Of a DNA stretch of 64,000 bases, positions 23,925 through 36,180 are shown piece by piece. The DNA lies in contig JAHQIW010000303.1 of the NCBI GenBank assembly GCA_019055375.1, positions 160,028-224,027 on the forward strand, in the 5' to 3' direction. The notes under the pieces are model-generated. The model ran no database searches, had not been told where the DNA came from, and saw only the letters and a program-made list of their open reading frames with translations. Source of the stretch: Parelaphostrongylus tenuis (lineage: Eukaryota; Nematoda; Chromadorea; Rhabditida; Metastrongylidae). Both the position numbers and the translations under genes were made by a program. Every line of letters begins with the position of its first letter. Position 1 is the first letter of the stretch.

Positions 23925-25120
23925 TGAATATTCGAGCTCATTCGCTGTACAAAAATTCTCATAGAGTGTTAGTAGTCCTTAGTAAGCATGAATCTCTGAC
24001 TGGACCCTTACGTGGCCGGTTTTTCAGAACACCTCTTTGTGAAGGAATGAAGGATAAGGCTCCCAGTAATGATCAGTCCCTGAGGTATGCACCATGCATT
24101 CGTGTTCAATTTCTAACTTCGTTTGAGGTGATTGAATGCATATCTAACCTTTATAATGACTCAAGGTGGCCTCTCGCTGTACCGACTAGTACTGCTTATT
24201 CTCCCAGATAAGTCTGAGACTAGTCTGATGCCAATTTACCGACCGCGGAGGGATGGATGTTTTAGTGATCATGAGCGCTAGATTGAACAATTAATCTCGT
24301 GTGAGGTGCAGAGCACCTCTGACCACTGCGCTATATGCGCTGATCCTTTCATGACGCTGTAAAATCCAAAATAAAATTGTGCTTTACATCGGTCGCGCGC
24401 CTCCATTTCTGTCATGCTTATGTTTCGCTGGAAGCACGAAAAGCATATGAACGTGTAGAGTAAATCTCCTGATATCTGTGTCAATCGTTTTATATGGAGT
24501 TTCTTTCAAAACGGAGGAAAAATTTCCGGTCGGATAACAATTTGCACCCCACATGTCTAACTCGTTAGGTCATCGATCGATCGTCCTCCTCTCCCCGCCC
24601 GTAGGTTAACCGGTAAACAAGCCGCCGAATACGTGAAACTCGATATTATTTTCCCTGATACACTGCAATAAAATGGTTTTTCCACAAAACAAGCAAAACA
24701 TAGGAATCGTTGAAATCAACGCTGTCCATTGATTACTGATAGTCTAGAGAAAGAGCTCTGTCTGGCGATGGGTAAAACACAAATGTTTTTCTTTCTCCTA
24801 CAGCGCTATCGAAGGAACTTTTCCAAGAAGCAAACACATTTTCGAGTTCTTCGATAGTTCTGCTATCGAAAGACTACTAGCACCGTCAATAAGGAGTTTT
24901 GTCCAACGAAATAAGCGACGCTTTGTCCAGCGAGATATCACGAGATAAGAAAAAGAAAAGCGTGGTCATGTGAAATATAATTTTTTTTTCGGATTTTACA
25001 ACGTTATAATAGAGCCTTTTTTAAAAACCGCCAAGTAAGGCTTGTAGTCAGATATTTATGCTTTCGAATGATTACTGACACTCTTCTGAAAAATTCTTGT
25101 ACAGCAAATGAGGTCGATTA
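23925..25120. repeat. Repeat R copy interrupted by a SINE
   Basis: About 650-800 bp of dispersed repeat: TCAGAACACC at 24025, then after the SINE CATGACGCTGTAAAATCC, CGGTCGCGCGCC, ATATGAACGTGTAGAG and TAGAGAAAGAGCTCTG. The same order of blocks occurs at 44140-44860. No open frame of note. Confidence 0.65.
24051..24341 (-). repeat. SINE-A copy within repeat R
   Basis: Reverse orientation. Tail AGGATAAGGCTCCC at the left and head complement CACTGCGCTATATGCGC at the right. Degenerate B box. It splits repeat R, and the second R copy at about 44256 lacks it. Confidence 0.75.
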
Positions 25121-25758
25121 ATAAATTCTTTCCTCATAACCGAAAAGTAGCCTAAATTTTTGTAATTTTGACTGTTTATCGTCTACATAAATATTCCTCG
25201 AGCTGAGTAGTAGGGCAGTATTAGTTTTGTTCAAAGTTCAGTGATTGACTTATCAGTAAATGGCCAAGCGGCAGTTTCGCTTCCTTTTCTTCACATATTG
25301 ACTCGTTGTGCATTTAATTTATTATCTAATCATTCTTTTTTTTGTTCATATCATTCCGTTTGTTCATTTTACCTTACGCTAATCACTACCAGGTATTTCC
25401 AGGCATGACTCCTTTACTGAGTTCGATATCATTTCTTCCAGCAACAGCTGAGACAGCCAAGTACGAAGAATATTTTGTTTCCAAGGTGGAAATGTTTGAT
25501 CTACTACGCAGTCACACTGCGAATGCGTTTTATTCCTCAAATTTGTTTGTAAAATCTGGAAATAAGTCGCGTTAATCGCGCCAACGCAAGCTTGTATCTT
25601 AATGATATATTTCGTAAAGAAAGATTTCGTCTGTTCACTTTCATGTTTTATATTGCTTATGACCATCATCACCTATCGTCCTATTGAATGTCGATTGACC
25701 CTAGCGGATACCAATGAAACTTTAATTATTTCTTATTGGGCACAAGAACTACCGCTTA

Positions 25759-25880
25759 GCAGTATGGACCGCCGATCTGATAGTGTGCTCTCGCCGCTCT
25801 TATGATTCGTTGAGCAACACATTTTCTTCGAGGGCATTATGAAGAAACTCTAACCATCAGGTCGGCGGTCCGTACTGCTG
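25759..25880. repeat. Small inverted repeat, 25-bp arms
   Basis: GCAGTATGGACCGCCGATCT at the left pairs with the complement of the right arm, GCAGTACGGACCGCCGACCT. The loop is about 70 bp. Not matched to another family here. Confidence 0.7.
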
Positions 25881-26094
25881 TGGGTTTAACATCCCAAAAC
25901 ATTCTACTCACCAGCGCCTCTTCTCCATTGCTTGTAGTCAATACATATTACATGTACTCTTCACCTGATTATCGACATTTTGACGTGAAGATGGTATTTA
26001 TGATTTTCTATCGCTGACGGCTATAGGAAGAAGCTTCAAATCCTTCCATTCACTTCCAGGATACGGCATACTCCTATCATCGACCTATGTAGGG

Positions 26095-26825
26095 TCAGGT
26101 TTTCGAGGCATATAATGATATAACATACTTTGAGCCGTTTGTGAGGTCGATAAGTGCTAGGCGGGCGCGTGCTTCGTTCTCGAGGTTTCATCGGTGACCC
26201 AGTCTCCTTCGATCCAGTCGATCATTGAGACTATACTTTTCTATAAAGGAATGGGCGCCGAATAATGAATCTTCGCAGTCAGGTGACGGAATCCCTGACA
26301 TTGTAGGGACCAACAGTCGAGCTTATGGCTGGTAAAATGAATCTTACCTCTTCATTTGACCATTTTTTACAGACCGCGCTCAAAAACAATAATAGTCGGA
26401 TAATGATATGAAAGGTGTCTGTGAAGTGCTAGACAGGCGCCTGTTTCTTCTTCCAGGAATATCATTAGCACAGTCTCTTTCGTTTAGCCGATCTTTTGAG
26501 GCTATACTTCTTTCTAAAGGATTCGACACCGAATAAGCGGTCGAATGAAGAGGTATGATCCGTTCAACCAGTCACAAGCTTCGACTGTTGGTCACTGTAA
26601 TGTTAGGGGATTCTGCCACTTGACTGTGTGATCATTTACTAGTTGGCGTCAATCTCTTTATAGAGGAGTGTAGCCTTTACGGATCGGCTAACAGAAGGAG
26701 ACTAAACTAGTGATGAGTCCAAAACGAAACAGGCTTCTGTCTATCACTTAGCAGACCTCACAAACCTCTCAAAACATGTTATATCATTATCAGATTATTA
26801 TTGTTTTTGAGCGAGGTCTATAAAA
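26095..26825. repeat. Foldback element, family G (long copy)
   Basis: Long palindrome. The left part reads ATAATGATATAACATACTTT, the right part ends ACATGTTATATCATTATCAG, and several internal blocks recur inverted (GCTAGACAGGCGCCTGTTTC, TGACATTGTAGGGACCAACA and its inverted relative). The block AGACAGGCGCCTGTTTC also appears again internally, so it may be a compound of two copies. Confidence 0.65.
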
Positions 26826-27627
26826 GACTGTCGAATGAACAGGTTCGGGGCATATATTCTGGAAGGGAGAGAATGGTTTGGTAGAAAAGTAGGCATGAAG
26901 TCAGACGTTCTTTGTTATCTTCACTAAATCCTTAAGCGGTCCCCAAATCACTCGATGCCTCCTGCTGAGCTCTAGAGGTAATTCGTTTATCATATCAAGT
27001 TCCCGAGCTAGACAGGCGTAACTGGAGCATTCGGAATATTAGTTCCGTTGGAAGCCTATGGGGCATACAAAGCCGATTCTTCGTCAATCGCTACATGAGA
27101 ATTAGCCGAGAACCAGTCGTCCCACTAGGTTGCCAAAGTCGTCCATCATTCTTTTTCCTGCCTGATGTTTGGTTTCGTAAAGGCGAGTATCATACAAGCG
27201 AAGGTAGTATAATTGCCTACTAGGCTTTCGGTAGTAATTGACTCATAGAGCACGATCCCATAACGAAAACACATCCACGCACGCAGTCATGAATACGTTT
27301 TTATAAACCCGAGATCTAGGTGTCAAATCGACTTCGTAATAACAGAAAGTTCATCTTCTAGGTCCGCCTGTGTCTCAGGAAGCACAAAGTCACTTTTTGT
27401 TCACATTTGACCTCATCTACCATTTGGGTATGCTCCACGCGCCCTCGCGACAAACCGACCAGAAACCTCTTTGTGAATTGAGTCCGTGTGTGTGTTGGTC
27501 ATAAGCATAAAAATCAAAACATTAAGTTGATGACAAAATCTTCGGAAGTCTCAAACATGTGAATTTTATATTGATAGCGATGTCATAAGTTTCTATCTAG
27601 TTCCTCTAAAGACTCGGTCTTTTCCAG

Positions 27628-29902
27628 GCGGAATCAAGAGCTCCAACGGTTAGGAAATGGCAAGTGTGCGCTACGCTCATTTTCGTCATGATTTTCTCTT
27701 ATCTGTTGAAAATTTTGATATGGAATAGACCAGTTACCCATTATAATAGGTACTGAAGAAGTTAATTTTGTTTCCTTTTTGGCTCTTTTTTTCAAATTCT
27801 ATTTATCCTCGTTACATGTCTTGCAAACCGACTTTCAGCAAACCCTATACGAGTAATCAATAGATTTGTACATAATTGAGCTTACGCGAGATTGCTATCA
27901 AAACGTTAGGAAATTTTCGATTACCATAAATATAGTTTTCAACAATGGTGAATAGTTATATCAAATCTTTGCATTTTTCTCCTACTGAGCGCTTTTCTAT
28001 CCACTCTGTGTACATCGAAGTTCACATTTCTGTTTTTTTTAGTTGCAGTTTTGTTTCGTTGACAACCAAAAGGTAACTGCTTAAGTGCTTTCATCAAGTC
28101 TTTTATCTCGTTTTCATTCTAAAACGAACTTTTCTAATTACAAATGCAAATTTTTACTTGTGAATAAGTGCAAGTTACCATTGTGAAAACTTAGATTATG
28201 ATAGTGCCTTAGCTTCTTACTTTGTTAGTTGTGAGAACTGGAGCAATCCAATAGTTCATAGAAAAAGCACATCTCTATGTGGAGTTTGAAGAATCTTCTT
28301 TCAGGGCCAGTGATCCACTTCTGTTACAGTTCATCTATACTTCACCAGCTGCTCAACGACTTCCACTTTCTGGTCACCTTTTTTGTTGGGTGCAGACGAC
28401 ACAAATCTTTCACGATACTCGAGTGAGATTCTCTGTCCTACTTAATATCACCAGAGCATTTGCACCATTACCGCTTTTGAGCGGACTTCTTCGAAGACCT
28501 TTTGTTGGTTTTGAAGAGTATAGCTGTTTTTCTTGAAGATCCTTAATTCCAGAAAAACAAAGCGGTATTTTCAGTAATTTACTCGTCCTCATTTTCTTCA
28601 AAATAGAACCAATCATTTTAGTGCTTAGCGGCTGCTGCAGCAGAATTGTAGTGAGCCGGCTTCGTGGAATACACTGGCTTGAGCCATTTGTCAATTTCGA
28701 GACAGAATGCTTGACTTCGTGGCAGTGTCTCTCACTCAAAATTTTTTAACGCTTTCACAGAGCAAATCTTTCGACGCTTAAGATATTAGGTTCTAACGCA
28801 AGGTTATCTAGAAAAGAAATACAAGCGCCAAGACGAAGATGTACATCGTGCGAGCTCTTTTCACAAGAATAGCATGCCGTTACCTATGGTTGAACCGGAC
28901 CGGGAAGGTCGTAGAGTCAAAGTACCACTTGATGTTGGCATACCCGGTGGCACGGTGGAAACTAACTCTATGCTTGATAGTCGAGGCGTTTTATTCAGAA
29001 CTTATAGACTAGTCAAAAATCCACGAAAGTGAGAATCACCGTCAAAAGTTATGAACATCTGCGAAGTATATGAATATAATCAATATTTCAGTCTGATACT
29101 TTTGAATAGTTCAGGCGTTAGCCATCAACGAAACGTGGCTATCCAGGTGCGATCACGGCCAGTTGTTCACCGATAATTTCTTCTCCGACAACAACATTCC
29201 TTATTCGACTGTGTTCGCCGGCATTCCCAATTCGTACTACAATCTATTCTACAAGAGCCGTTATGCGTTCTACTACATCGATCATTATATTTCTAAGGAT
29301 TTCGACTGGTATATGAAGGTTTGTCATGTCAGCATAATTCATGAACATGATTCGCGTGATAAATCAGTACTACAAATGAATTTTCCAATAAATAACAATC
29401 CAGTTGAGGTAAAGAGAAAATAGGAGAGCGATTTTTGAGGAGGAGAGTGCACCTGGAAATTTCTATCAAGCATTTCGTTAAATTTATTTTTTTTTAACAT
29501 AGTGAGAAATAAATAAAAAATTGTCATCCAATTTTCCACTCAATCCGTTCACGATTTCATATTCGTGCTTCACATATGTATTTCGGTAAACCGGTTTGTT
29601 GCACATTGCGGGCCTAGTGTGCAGATTGAGATGCACACGGACCTTCAAATCATTCTTTAGGCCCATCTGGCCCTTTACAAGCTTTTTTCCCATCTTGTAA
29701 GCCGTATAATAGAACGACGAACTCAGGAACTTAGTCGTCGTGTTTTTACTAACTCCTGACTACTAAGTAAGAATTGCTTTCAACGCTCATTTTGATTTCG
29801 AGCGAGCCAATAATACGGTTTGAATATTGGCCGTCTGTACTGTGATTGCTCAGTCGTGAAAGGAGACCTTTTATCGAGTTTCAGCTTCTCTAAATGTTTC
29901 AT

Positions 29903-29952
<50 letters not shown>

Positions 29953-32900
29953 TGCTAGTTCATGATTATCTTCTGCTGTGTTAGAGAAATCTTTTTATGG
30001 TGAGCAGTAAAAAATGGATTGGCCTTTTCAGGCTGACGACGATACTTATGTGGTTGTGGAACATCTGAGAGATTATTTATCTACGCTCGATCCTAACAAG
30101 CCCTATTACCTCGGCTACATCCTGAAACCTTATTTGGTACTGTTTAATTCTTTGTGGATTGCAACTGCTTAATCCGCTCCAAAATATTGTGGTTAAGGAA
30201 CATGGCTACAATGCTGGTGGCGCTGGGTATGTTCTTTCTCGAGCGGCTGTGAAGATATTCAACGAAATCCTATATGAAAACGAAACGCTCTGTCCTGATA
30301 ATATCTACGAAGACGTCGGTATTGGAAGGTTAGTTTTTAAAAAAAATGAAAATCTTAATTGCTTAAAAAATGCGTTACAATTGTATTCATCCAAAAGGCG
30401 CCCATGCTTCTTTGTGTCAAACTACTGCATTATCTTCCTTGCCTAATACCAATCATCTTCACTTTTCAAACCTTAACCTTTTACTCGGACAGGTCTTCAT
30501 ACACTTCAATGTTGAAAAGAGTACTTAGGCAAAGTCACACTGCTTCTACTTCGAAACACTTGTACTAGACCTGGCCTCTTCGTGGCTGGGAGGTGTTTCT
30601 GTGTGTCGGACTGCGAATTACGGCGGGGGTTCAATCCCTCAGCAGGCCATCCATTCTAAGAAAGAGTCCGACGTTTTCTACTCGTAAAGCCCAGCTAAGC
30701 GTAAACTCGTAATAGGAATGACCATCGTCTTGGTACCTACTAGTCGCAAAGTGGTAATCCTCTTCTAATCCACTTCGCCCAAAATTTATGTCAATACAAT
30801 TATGCTGATTTTTTGAAAATAGACAGTTCGATAGCATCTCAACTTTTAATGCGTCTACTTCTTATTTTTCGTATTCCCCCCCCCCCCACCCCCCGCCCCC
30901 TCCACCCCTCCTCCCACTCTCCCAACCCCTTTTAATGGTAACCATAATGAATCTTATGTTGTCGAAATAACACACAATTACCAGTCAGTAAATTCATTCA
31001 GGAAAAAGGTTTTTGCTAGTTATTGAGAGTGGAGCATAGCCTTTCATGCAGGATAATCTTTGCGGTATGTGTTGTCTATCAGTAGAATAGAAGAACTGCG
31101 TATATAGACAAGTAAAAAGATTTTATAGCAGACGCATCGGCCTCAGTGCCCTCTCGTGTGTGAATTTTCGAGAAATTACAACCTCGCTCAAAATGTTAAA
31201 GAGACTGGCCGGCGTATGGTTAGAGTGTATAGTGAACTTGGATAAAAATATGAGAAGACAGCTCGGAGAGACTTACGAGCAGCGTGGATTGTTCTCAAGC
31301 TTCTCTAGCTTACCAATTCCGGCCAACGTGTTATCTAAGCTCACACAGCAGTCTTTTCCATTTTTCTGCTCTGTAGTAAAAAGTGAGCCGAAACACAACT
31401 CGTATCGACTAAGTAATGCTAGTACAGAGGTCAATCGAGTTATGTCATTTAAAGATAATCTGGCGCACAAAGCAATCAGCCTGCTTTTGTTAGTTAATTC
31501 TGAGAATTATTGTGTCTTGGAGCCCAACAAAACGAATCCTTGGAAGTAGACGTGGGCAGATCTATCATACAATGAGTAGAAGGCGAAACAGAACTAAATA
31601 AAGACTTAACCTTTGAAGAGCGAAAACGAGATTGAAGGGCACAGTCAAAAAGGTGTATTTATACGCACGTTGCACAGATAGGCCAGCTGTATCTACACAC
31701 AGAATCAAATTTCGAGTCAGCAGGGTTAAGCTGACTCCACCCAAGACTATCATACACCTGCATGAGTAATAGTCGTAAGTACATGAAACCAACGAGGAAA
31801 AGTATGTGGGAACGCGCAAAATGCTCTGGTAGAATCACCAAACTAATTGATCACTACTTTTCGTTTCCAGACCAAATTGTATAGTTTGAGTTTTTGTTGT
31901 GGAGTGAAACAGCGGAGAACGATTATTGTTATAGGTGCTTAGAGAGCGTTGGCATTTTTCCTCATGACACTCGCAATAGTCGAGGACAAAATCGATTTAA
32001 TGCTCTCGCACCAAATGAAGTTTTCCATGCCTCGAAAAACGATCCTAAATGGATGTTTTTCGATGAGAAGAAGGTGCGTTTTTGAGTTGAAGGGTTCCGA
32101 TTGCCTTTTTTTTTTCTTAGAGGTAAAAATGATGAAGCTTCGCCCTATGATCTTGTGTTTTTCCTTCCACCATTGAGAAAAATTTTATTTCTGGTTCTTT
32201 GACCATGCATATTCATACTTTATTTTTCTATCACACCGCACAAATAAGAGATACTGTAGTTATGACGTTCTGCAGAGGGGAAGTTAGCCTTATACCAAGC
32301 TTCCCTCATGCACTTCGAACGTCTAGCAGTAAACCGCTCATTTTATATCAATAGGGATTGCTTGAAGGCTTATGGAACTTACCTCAAGTTTGTGTTCAGT
32401 GAAACTCGTAATCTCTGAGGATCTCATCGTATATTCTCATTAGTTCAGAACTGAAACTCTAAAAGAGTGGAAACGTTCTTCAAATTTCTCTACTTTTCCT
32501 GTATCTGCACCTACTTTCATTCCTTTGGAGAAGCGCCTTGTTTTTTGGAGTTTTAGTAGTCATTCGATAGCTCAAAGCTCTTTATTGCTATTAGGCTTGC
32601 TTACTACGTTGTGGCAGTTAAAACAAAATCATGCATCACACTCACGCATTTTTGCTGGGCAAAGCTTTTTTTAGACTTCTAGTAATCATTTGATAGCTTG
32701 AATCTCGATGATTTTAGTGTTGTACTTGATTTTTGTGAAAAATTCTTTGTTCCGCTTCAATACTAGAAATGAAATTACACTTCACACGTGGTGCGAATTC
32801 TTCGCTCCCATTTTATGAGTGCGATTACGCAACATTGGCAGCAAGCCATCGCGTCGCTGGGACATCGCGCACACCCTAGCCGACAAGAAATGAGTGCCGA

Positions 32901-34059
32901 GTGCGCAACCCAATCTTTGGTTGCAGCACCGCAGCAAAAGTCTTTCTTGAAAAGCAAGCAAACTGCTGCAATCGTCGAAATTTGTTCTATCGAATGTTTA
33001 CTGGAAATCTAGAGGAAGAGCCGTAATTAGCGAAAACCGCGCAAGTAGGATACAGAACTATATTTTTACTGCTAGGGCCAAGAACCCTCGAATCCAGGTA
33101 CACCATCGAAACTTTGAAAAAGAGCAATCGATTGACTACTGAAACTAGAAAAAACAAAAAAACGCTTTTTTCCTGATGGGGCTGAAAATGAGTGCAAATA
33201 GGGGGAAACAATCCAAGTTTTTTTTTTTTTTTAGGTTAAAACGCGTACGGCGAAGTGATAATGGATTCAGAGCACGATCGCGTCATTTTTGACTAAATCG
33301 CAAATTCTTCAGTTGCGAAATGGTGATCGTTACGAGTAAAAATGCAGACAAGTCTTAATGACGAAGTAGCTTAACAGTTACATTGCGGGGCTTTAAAGAA
33401 ATACATTTCAATATGGTAGATAAAGGGACGCGTGTGGCGCAGTGGTTGGTGGTGCTTGCGACACTCATGTTGATGGTTCGATTCCACACTCAAGACTCAC
33501 CAAGCTTCCTATCTCACCGAGGTCGGCAATTTGATACTGGAGTTGACTGCGAGGATATGAGCACTGACTTGATACATCATCGATAGGCCACCGTGAGTCA
33601 TTGTGAAGACCTATGTGCATTCAATCAAACGATGATTGAGAAACATGTGTGCAGCGCGTCCCTCAAAGACTGATGAAAGCTCACTCCTTGGAGCTTTTAT
33701 GATAGATAAATAAAACTTGTGATCTAGTGACATAGATTTGAATGAACTTAATTTCAGTTGATAAAATATGCGAGAGATCATGTGAGTCCTTTGATGCTCA
33801 TTCGAAATTGAAAGTAATGTTTTCTGAGACAAGAGCATTTTTATGAACTGGCATTGTCGTCAAAGTTTTCATAGTGTATAAATTTAATAAAGTTAGATTC
33901 ATAGTTCTATTTCAGGGCTATGAAGCCTTTGCAAGTGACTTTATCAGTTTTCATCACCTCTCACCGGACGAGATTCGTCTTTTCGACATTCTACTCTATA
34001 GGACAAATCGTCGCTCAAGAAGAATCTCACGGAAAACCGTGAAGTTGTCACGAGCATGA
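27628..34059 (+). CDS. Core 1 beta-1,3-galactosyltransferase (T-synthase, GT31)
   Basis: Golgi enzyme expected to add galactose to GalNAc-Ser/Thr, making core 1 O-glycans. Exons join in phase: 27628-27749, 28305-28422, 29115-29318, 30032-30136, 30198-30328, 31935-32073 and 33916-34059 (TGA). Exon 1 encodes a type II signal anchor (CATLIFVMIFSYLLKILIW). Exon 2 has the family start of the catalytic domain (LFCWVQTTQIFHDTR), exon 3 continues with ETWLSRCDHGQLFTD, exon 4 holds the DXD metal/UDP-Gal motif (ADDDTYVVVEHLRDY), exon 5 has GGAGYVLSR and EDVGIGR, and exon 6 has CLESVGIFPHDTRN. The readable protein is 320 residues; vertebrate C1GALT1 is about 363, so only the extreme N-terminus is missing: exon 1 begins at a TTTTCCAG acceptor without an in-frame ATG upstream. 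Intron 4 ends in the weak acceptor TTAAG. Nematodes have many paralogues in this family, so the exact orthologue is open. Confidence 0.88.
29909..29949. repeat. (TA)n microsatellite in T-synthase intron 3
   Basis: About 20 TA dinucleotides in a row within the intron 29319-30031. Confidence 0.9.
30560..30840 (+). repeat. Repeat E copy in T-synthase intron 5
   Basis: GGGAGGTGTTTCTGTGTGTC, GGGGGTTCAATCCCTC (B-box-like) and AAAGCCCAGCTAAGC match, in order, the inverted complement of 60120-60440. Probably another tRNA-related dispersed element, present twice here. Confidence 0.6.
30876..30912 (+). repeat. Poly-C-rich tract
   Basis: A run of C interrupted by single A, G and T in T-synthase intron 5. 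Such tracts are prone to length errors in assemblies. Confidence 0.85.
33429..33700 (+). repeat. SINE-A copy in T-synthase intron 6
   Basis: CGTGTGGCGCAGTGGTTGG A box and GGTTCGATTCC B box, then the diverged body with GTGAGTCATTGTGAAG and a degenerate tail. Same orientation as the gene. Confidence 0.7.
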
Positions 34060-35739
34060 AATCCTCTAGAGAAGTTAGTTTTCGTGGTACTCCGTCGTCA
34101 TACAATGGGAAACCATGCCATACTGACCACATAAGGCAACTGTGAAGTGGCAAGTCTTGTTCTTATTGTACCATGTGTCCAATCCATTCGTTTTTTAGAA
34201 CAAAAGCAGGAAAGAGCATGTCGTCCATGGATTTATTTTGCTCTGATGGTTTACTATGCAATCTTTTGGAGTTTGCCTGTTTCATATCTATTTAAGCTAT
34301 TAACACGGCTATTGTTTCACTTATCACTTGCAGTAGACACAAGCAAGTTTCTTTTCTGCAACATTGCATTTGCTCATGATTTGTGAATGTGCTCTTTCAT
34401 AGATCTCTTAGCCACTATTTAATAAGCAATTAGACCAAAAATATAAGACTTTGTGGCATCTAACGGGTCAGAGAGCTGTGGTTAACGAGCATATGTCGAG
34501 TGTTGTGTTATCATCTGTGATATGCTTTTTGTTCAATATGTAACCATACAGTTGAATATCTTCATAATTTGTAAAGCTGATAATTAATAAAGTCGCTAAA
34601 TCATCATGACACTAAATTACACCTTTACCTGATGAGTGGGCGAGATAGTACCACGGTTGAAATTTTCATGTGAAAATCCAGCTAAGGACGATTGCAGGTA
34701 TGATGGATGTGAATAATTTCTGGCAAAATAAGTATAGCGTTTGTAAATTTCCATATCGTCTTATTTCATCTAACCTTGCATTCTGGTAAGTAGCCTGTAA
34801 AGTAAACTAATGAATTACAAATTATCATGAGTTTGTTTCGAAGTATACAAAAGCTCACGTGTGGTTGGTTGCGGAAATAAATTTTATAGCATCTGCAGAA
34901 AAGGTGCATCATCAAGAAATACTTAACTGAAATAACAGCTTTTTTCTGATTTTTTTTTTGAATAGCTTCTAACCAATTTGAATAGCTAATTGAAGAGAAG
35001 TGGAAAACCCTAGTTTGCCAAGGAGTAGCTATCCTCTAAATGATTTGTCACTTGATTATTTGGAACAGACCTCGTCACCAAAACAAAATAAAGTCTGTGA
35101 AAGCACTCGCTTAAGCCAAACTACTGATTGATTATGAGCACTCCAGGAGAACACTTTGTTCACCGGAAATCACCGTCGGAAAAGAGTATTAAGATGACAT
35201 ATACATAACATCGGCTCTCCTGGAAAGCACCCTTTTGAGGGTTTGATGATGCAATCTAAGTTTAAGTGCATCGAATGAACAGAAATCAATTACACTTTCA
35301 ATCAGTGCCGTCTGTCGTAGTGTAGAAAAGAGTTTTCCGAAGTATTTTTCAACAGAAGAGATGACCGTTACTTTGTCAGCGAAAAAGGATTATGGTCTTC
35401 TAAGTGAACATCGGCATGTCTACGATGGCTACACTACTTTCCACAATTTATCATCATCCACTTCGTCGCTATACTTGGACCCACGAAAACATATGAAATC
35501 ATCATTTTGGGCCCCATGAAAACTACGTCAGATGAAATAAAGTGAGGGACCGTTTATTGCGATGACCAAGTTCATTCAGAGTCACATTACAAACTCAGAA
35601 GTCCCCCCTCTCAACAGTGAATCTGTAATCACACTAAAGTACAGCAGCAAAATCTGCTCCTTTTCAAGAGTTATAAGGTGTCACGATAGTGTCATAATAG
35701 GTTGTAGAAAAAGTACATCAATTAAGCTCAAAAAAGACA
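34060..35739. other. Downstream flank of T-synthase, no gene seen
   Basis: 3' flank with an AATAAA at about 34587, some 530 bp after the stop, a possible distal polyadenylation signal. The segment 35050-35200 resembles 17100-17230 and is probably a dispersed repeat. Confidence 0.4.
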
Positions 35740-36180
35740 AATTAGTAGTTGATGTAGTCGCCTTCTACACCAAGACAATTGTTTGCTGGTCTATTGGAAG
35801 TGCGAAATCGTTATTAGATCACAATCAAACTTGTCAGCCAACATCCGGCAATTCATCGATGAATCTTCTTCACTTCGATTGACGACTGCTCGGCGAGCGA
35901 ATTTTCATGGACGTGCCTCTCTTGGCTCGTCGGCCAAACGGTCTCCTTCTTCACAGAATGTCTTCAACCAACGCTGAACTGCACGAACATCTTGAATTTC
36001 GTCACCATACGCTTTGCAGATTTTGAGATGGGCCTCAAAAATGATGACACCCAACTGGTTATGGAAGTGGAGCAGAAGATGATTTCCTTCCTTGAACTTC
36101 CATTTTGAAGGTTGTGTAGGCAAATGATACACCGTTTGATGCACAAGAAGACGAGCGTTCATATGAGCTGAAATTTGCAC
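35740..36180 (-). mobile_element. Mariner transposase N-terminal fragment
   Basis: The minus frame encodes the DNA-binding half of a mariner transposase. The first helix-turn-helix ends in VQRWLKTFCEEGDRL followed by the linker ADEPREARP, and a second helix-turn-helix-like stretch MLADKFDCDLITIS follows after stops or frameshifts near 35880. The catalytic domain and terminal repeats are not visible, so this is a broken relic, and not the partner of the C-terminal relic at 38313-38700, because the order on the strand is wrong. Confidence 0.65.

Larger units (their letters stand above)
25121..27627. other. Region upstream of the T-synthase gene
   Basis: Contains a small inverted repeat at 25759-25880 and the large family G palindrome at 26095-26825. 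An open frame at 25342-25575 (+) follows a TTTCCAG site but has no partner exon. The T-synthase start codon should lie between 26825 and 27627. One possibility is the ATGACAAAATCTTCG near 27529, which I cannot confirm. Confidence 0.4.

Noticed and set aside
32775..33012. Cysteine-rich minus-strand small protein or its plus-strand mirror
   Set aside because: Lies in a T-synthase intron, no signal peptide or splice context, and both strands are open only because of local GC content.
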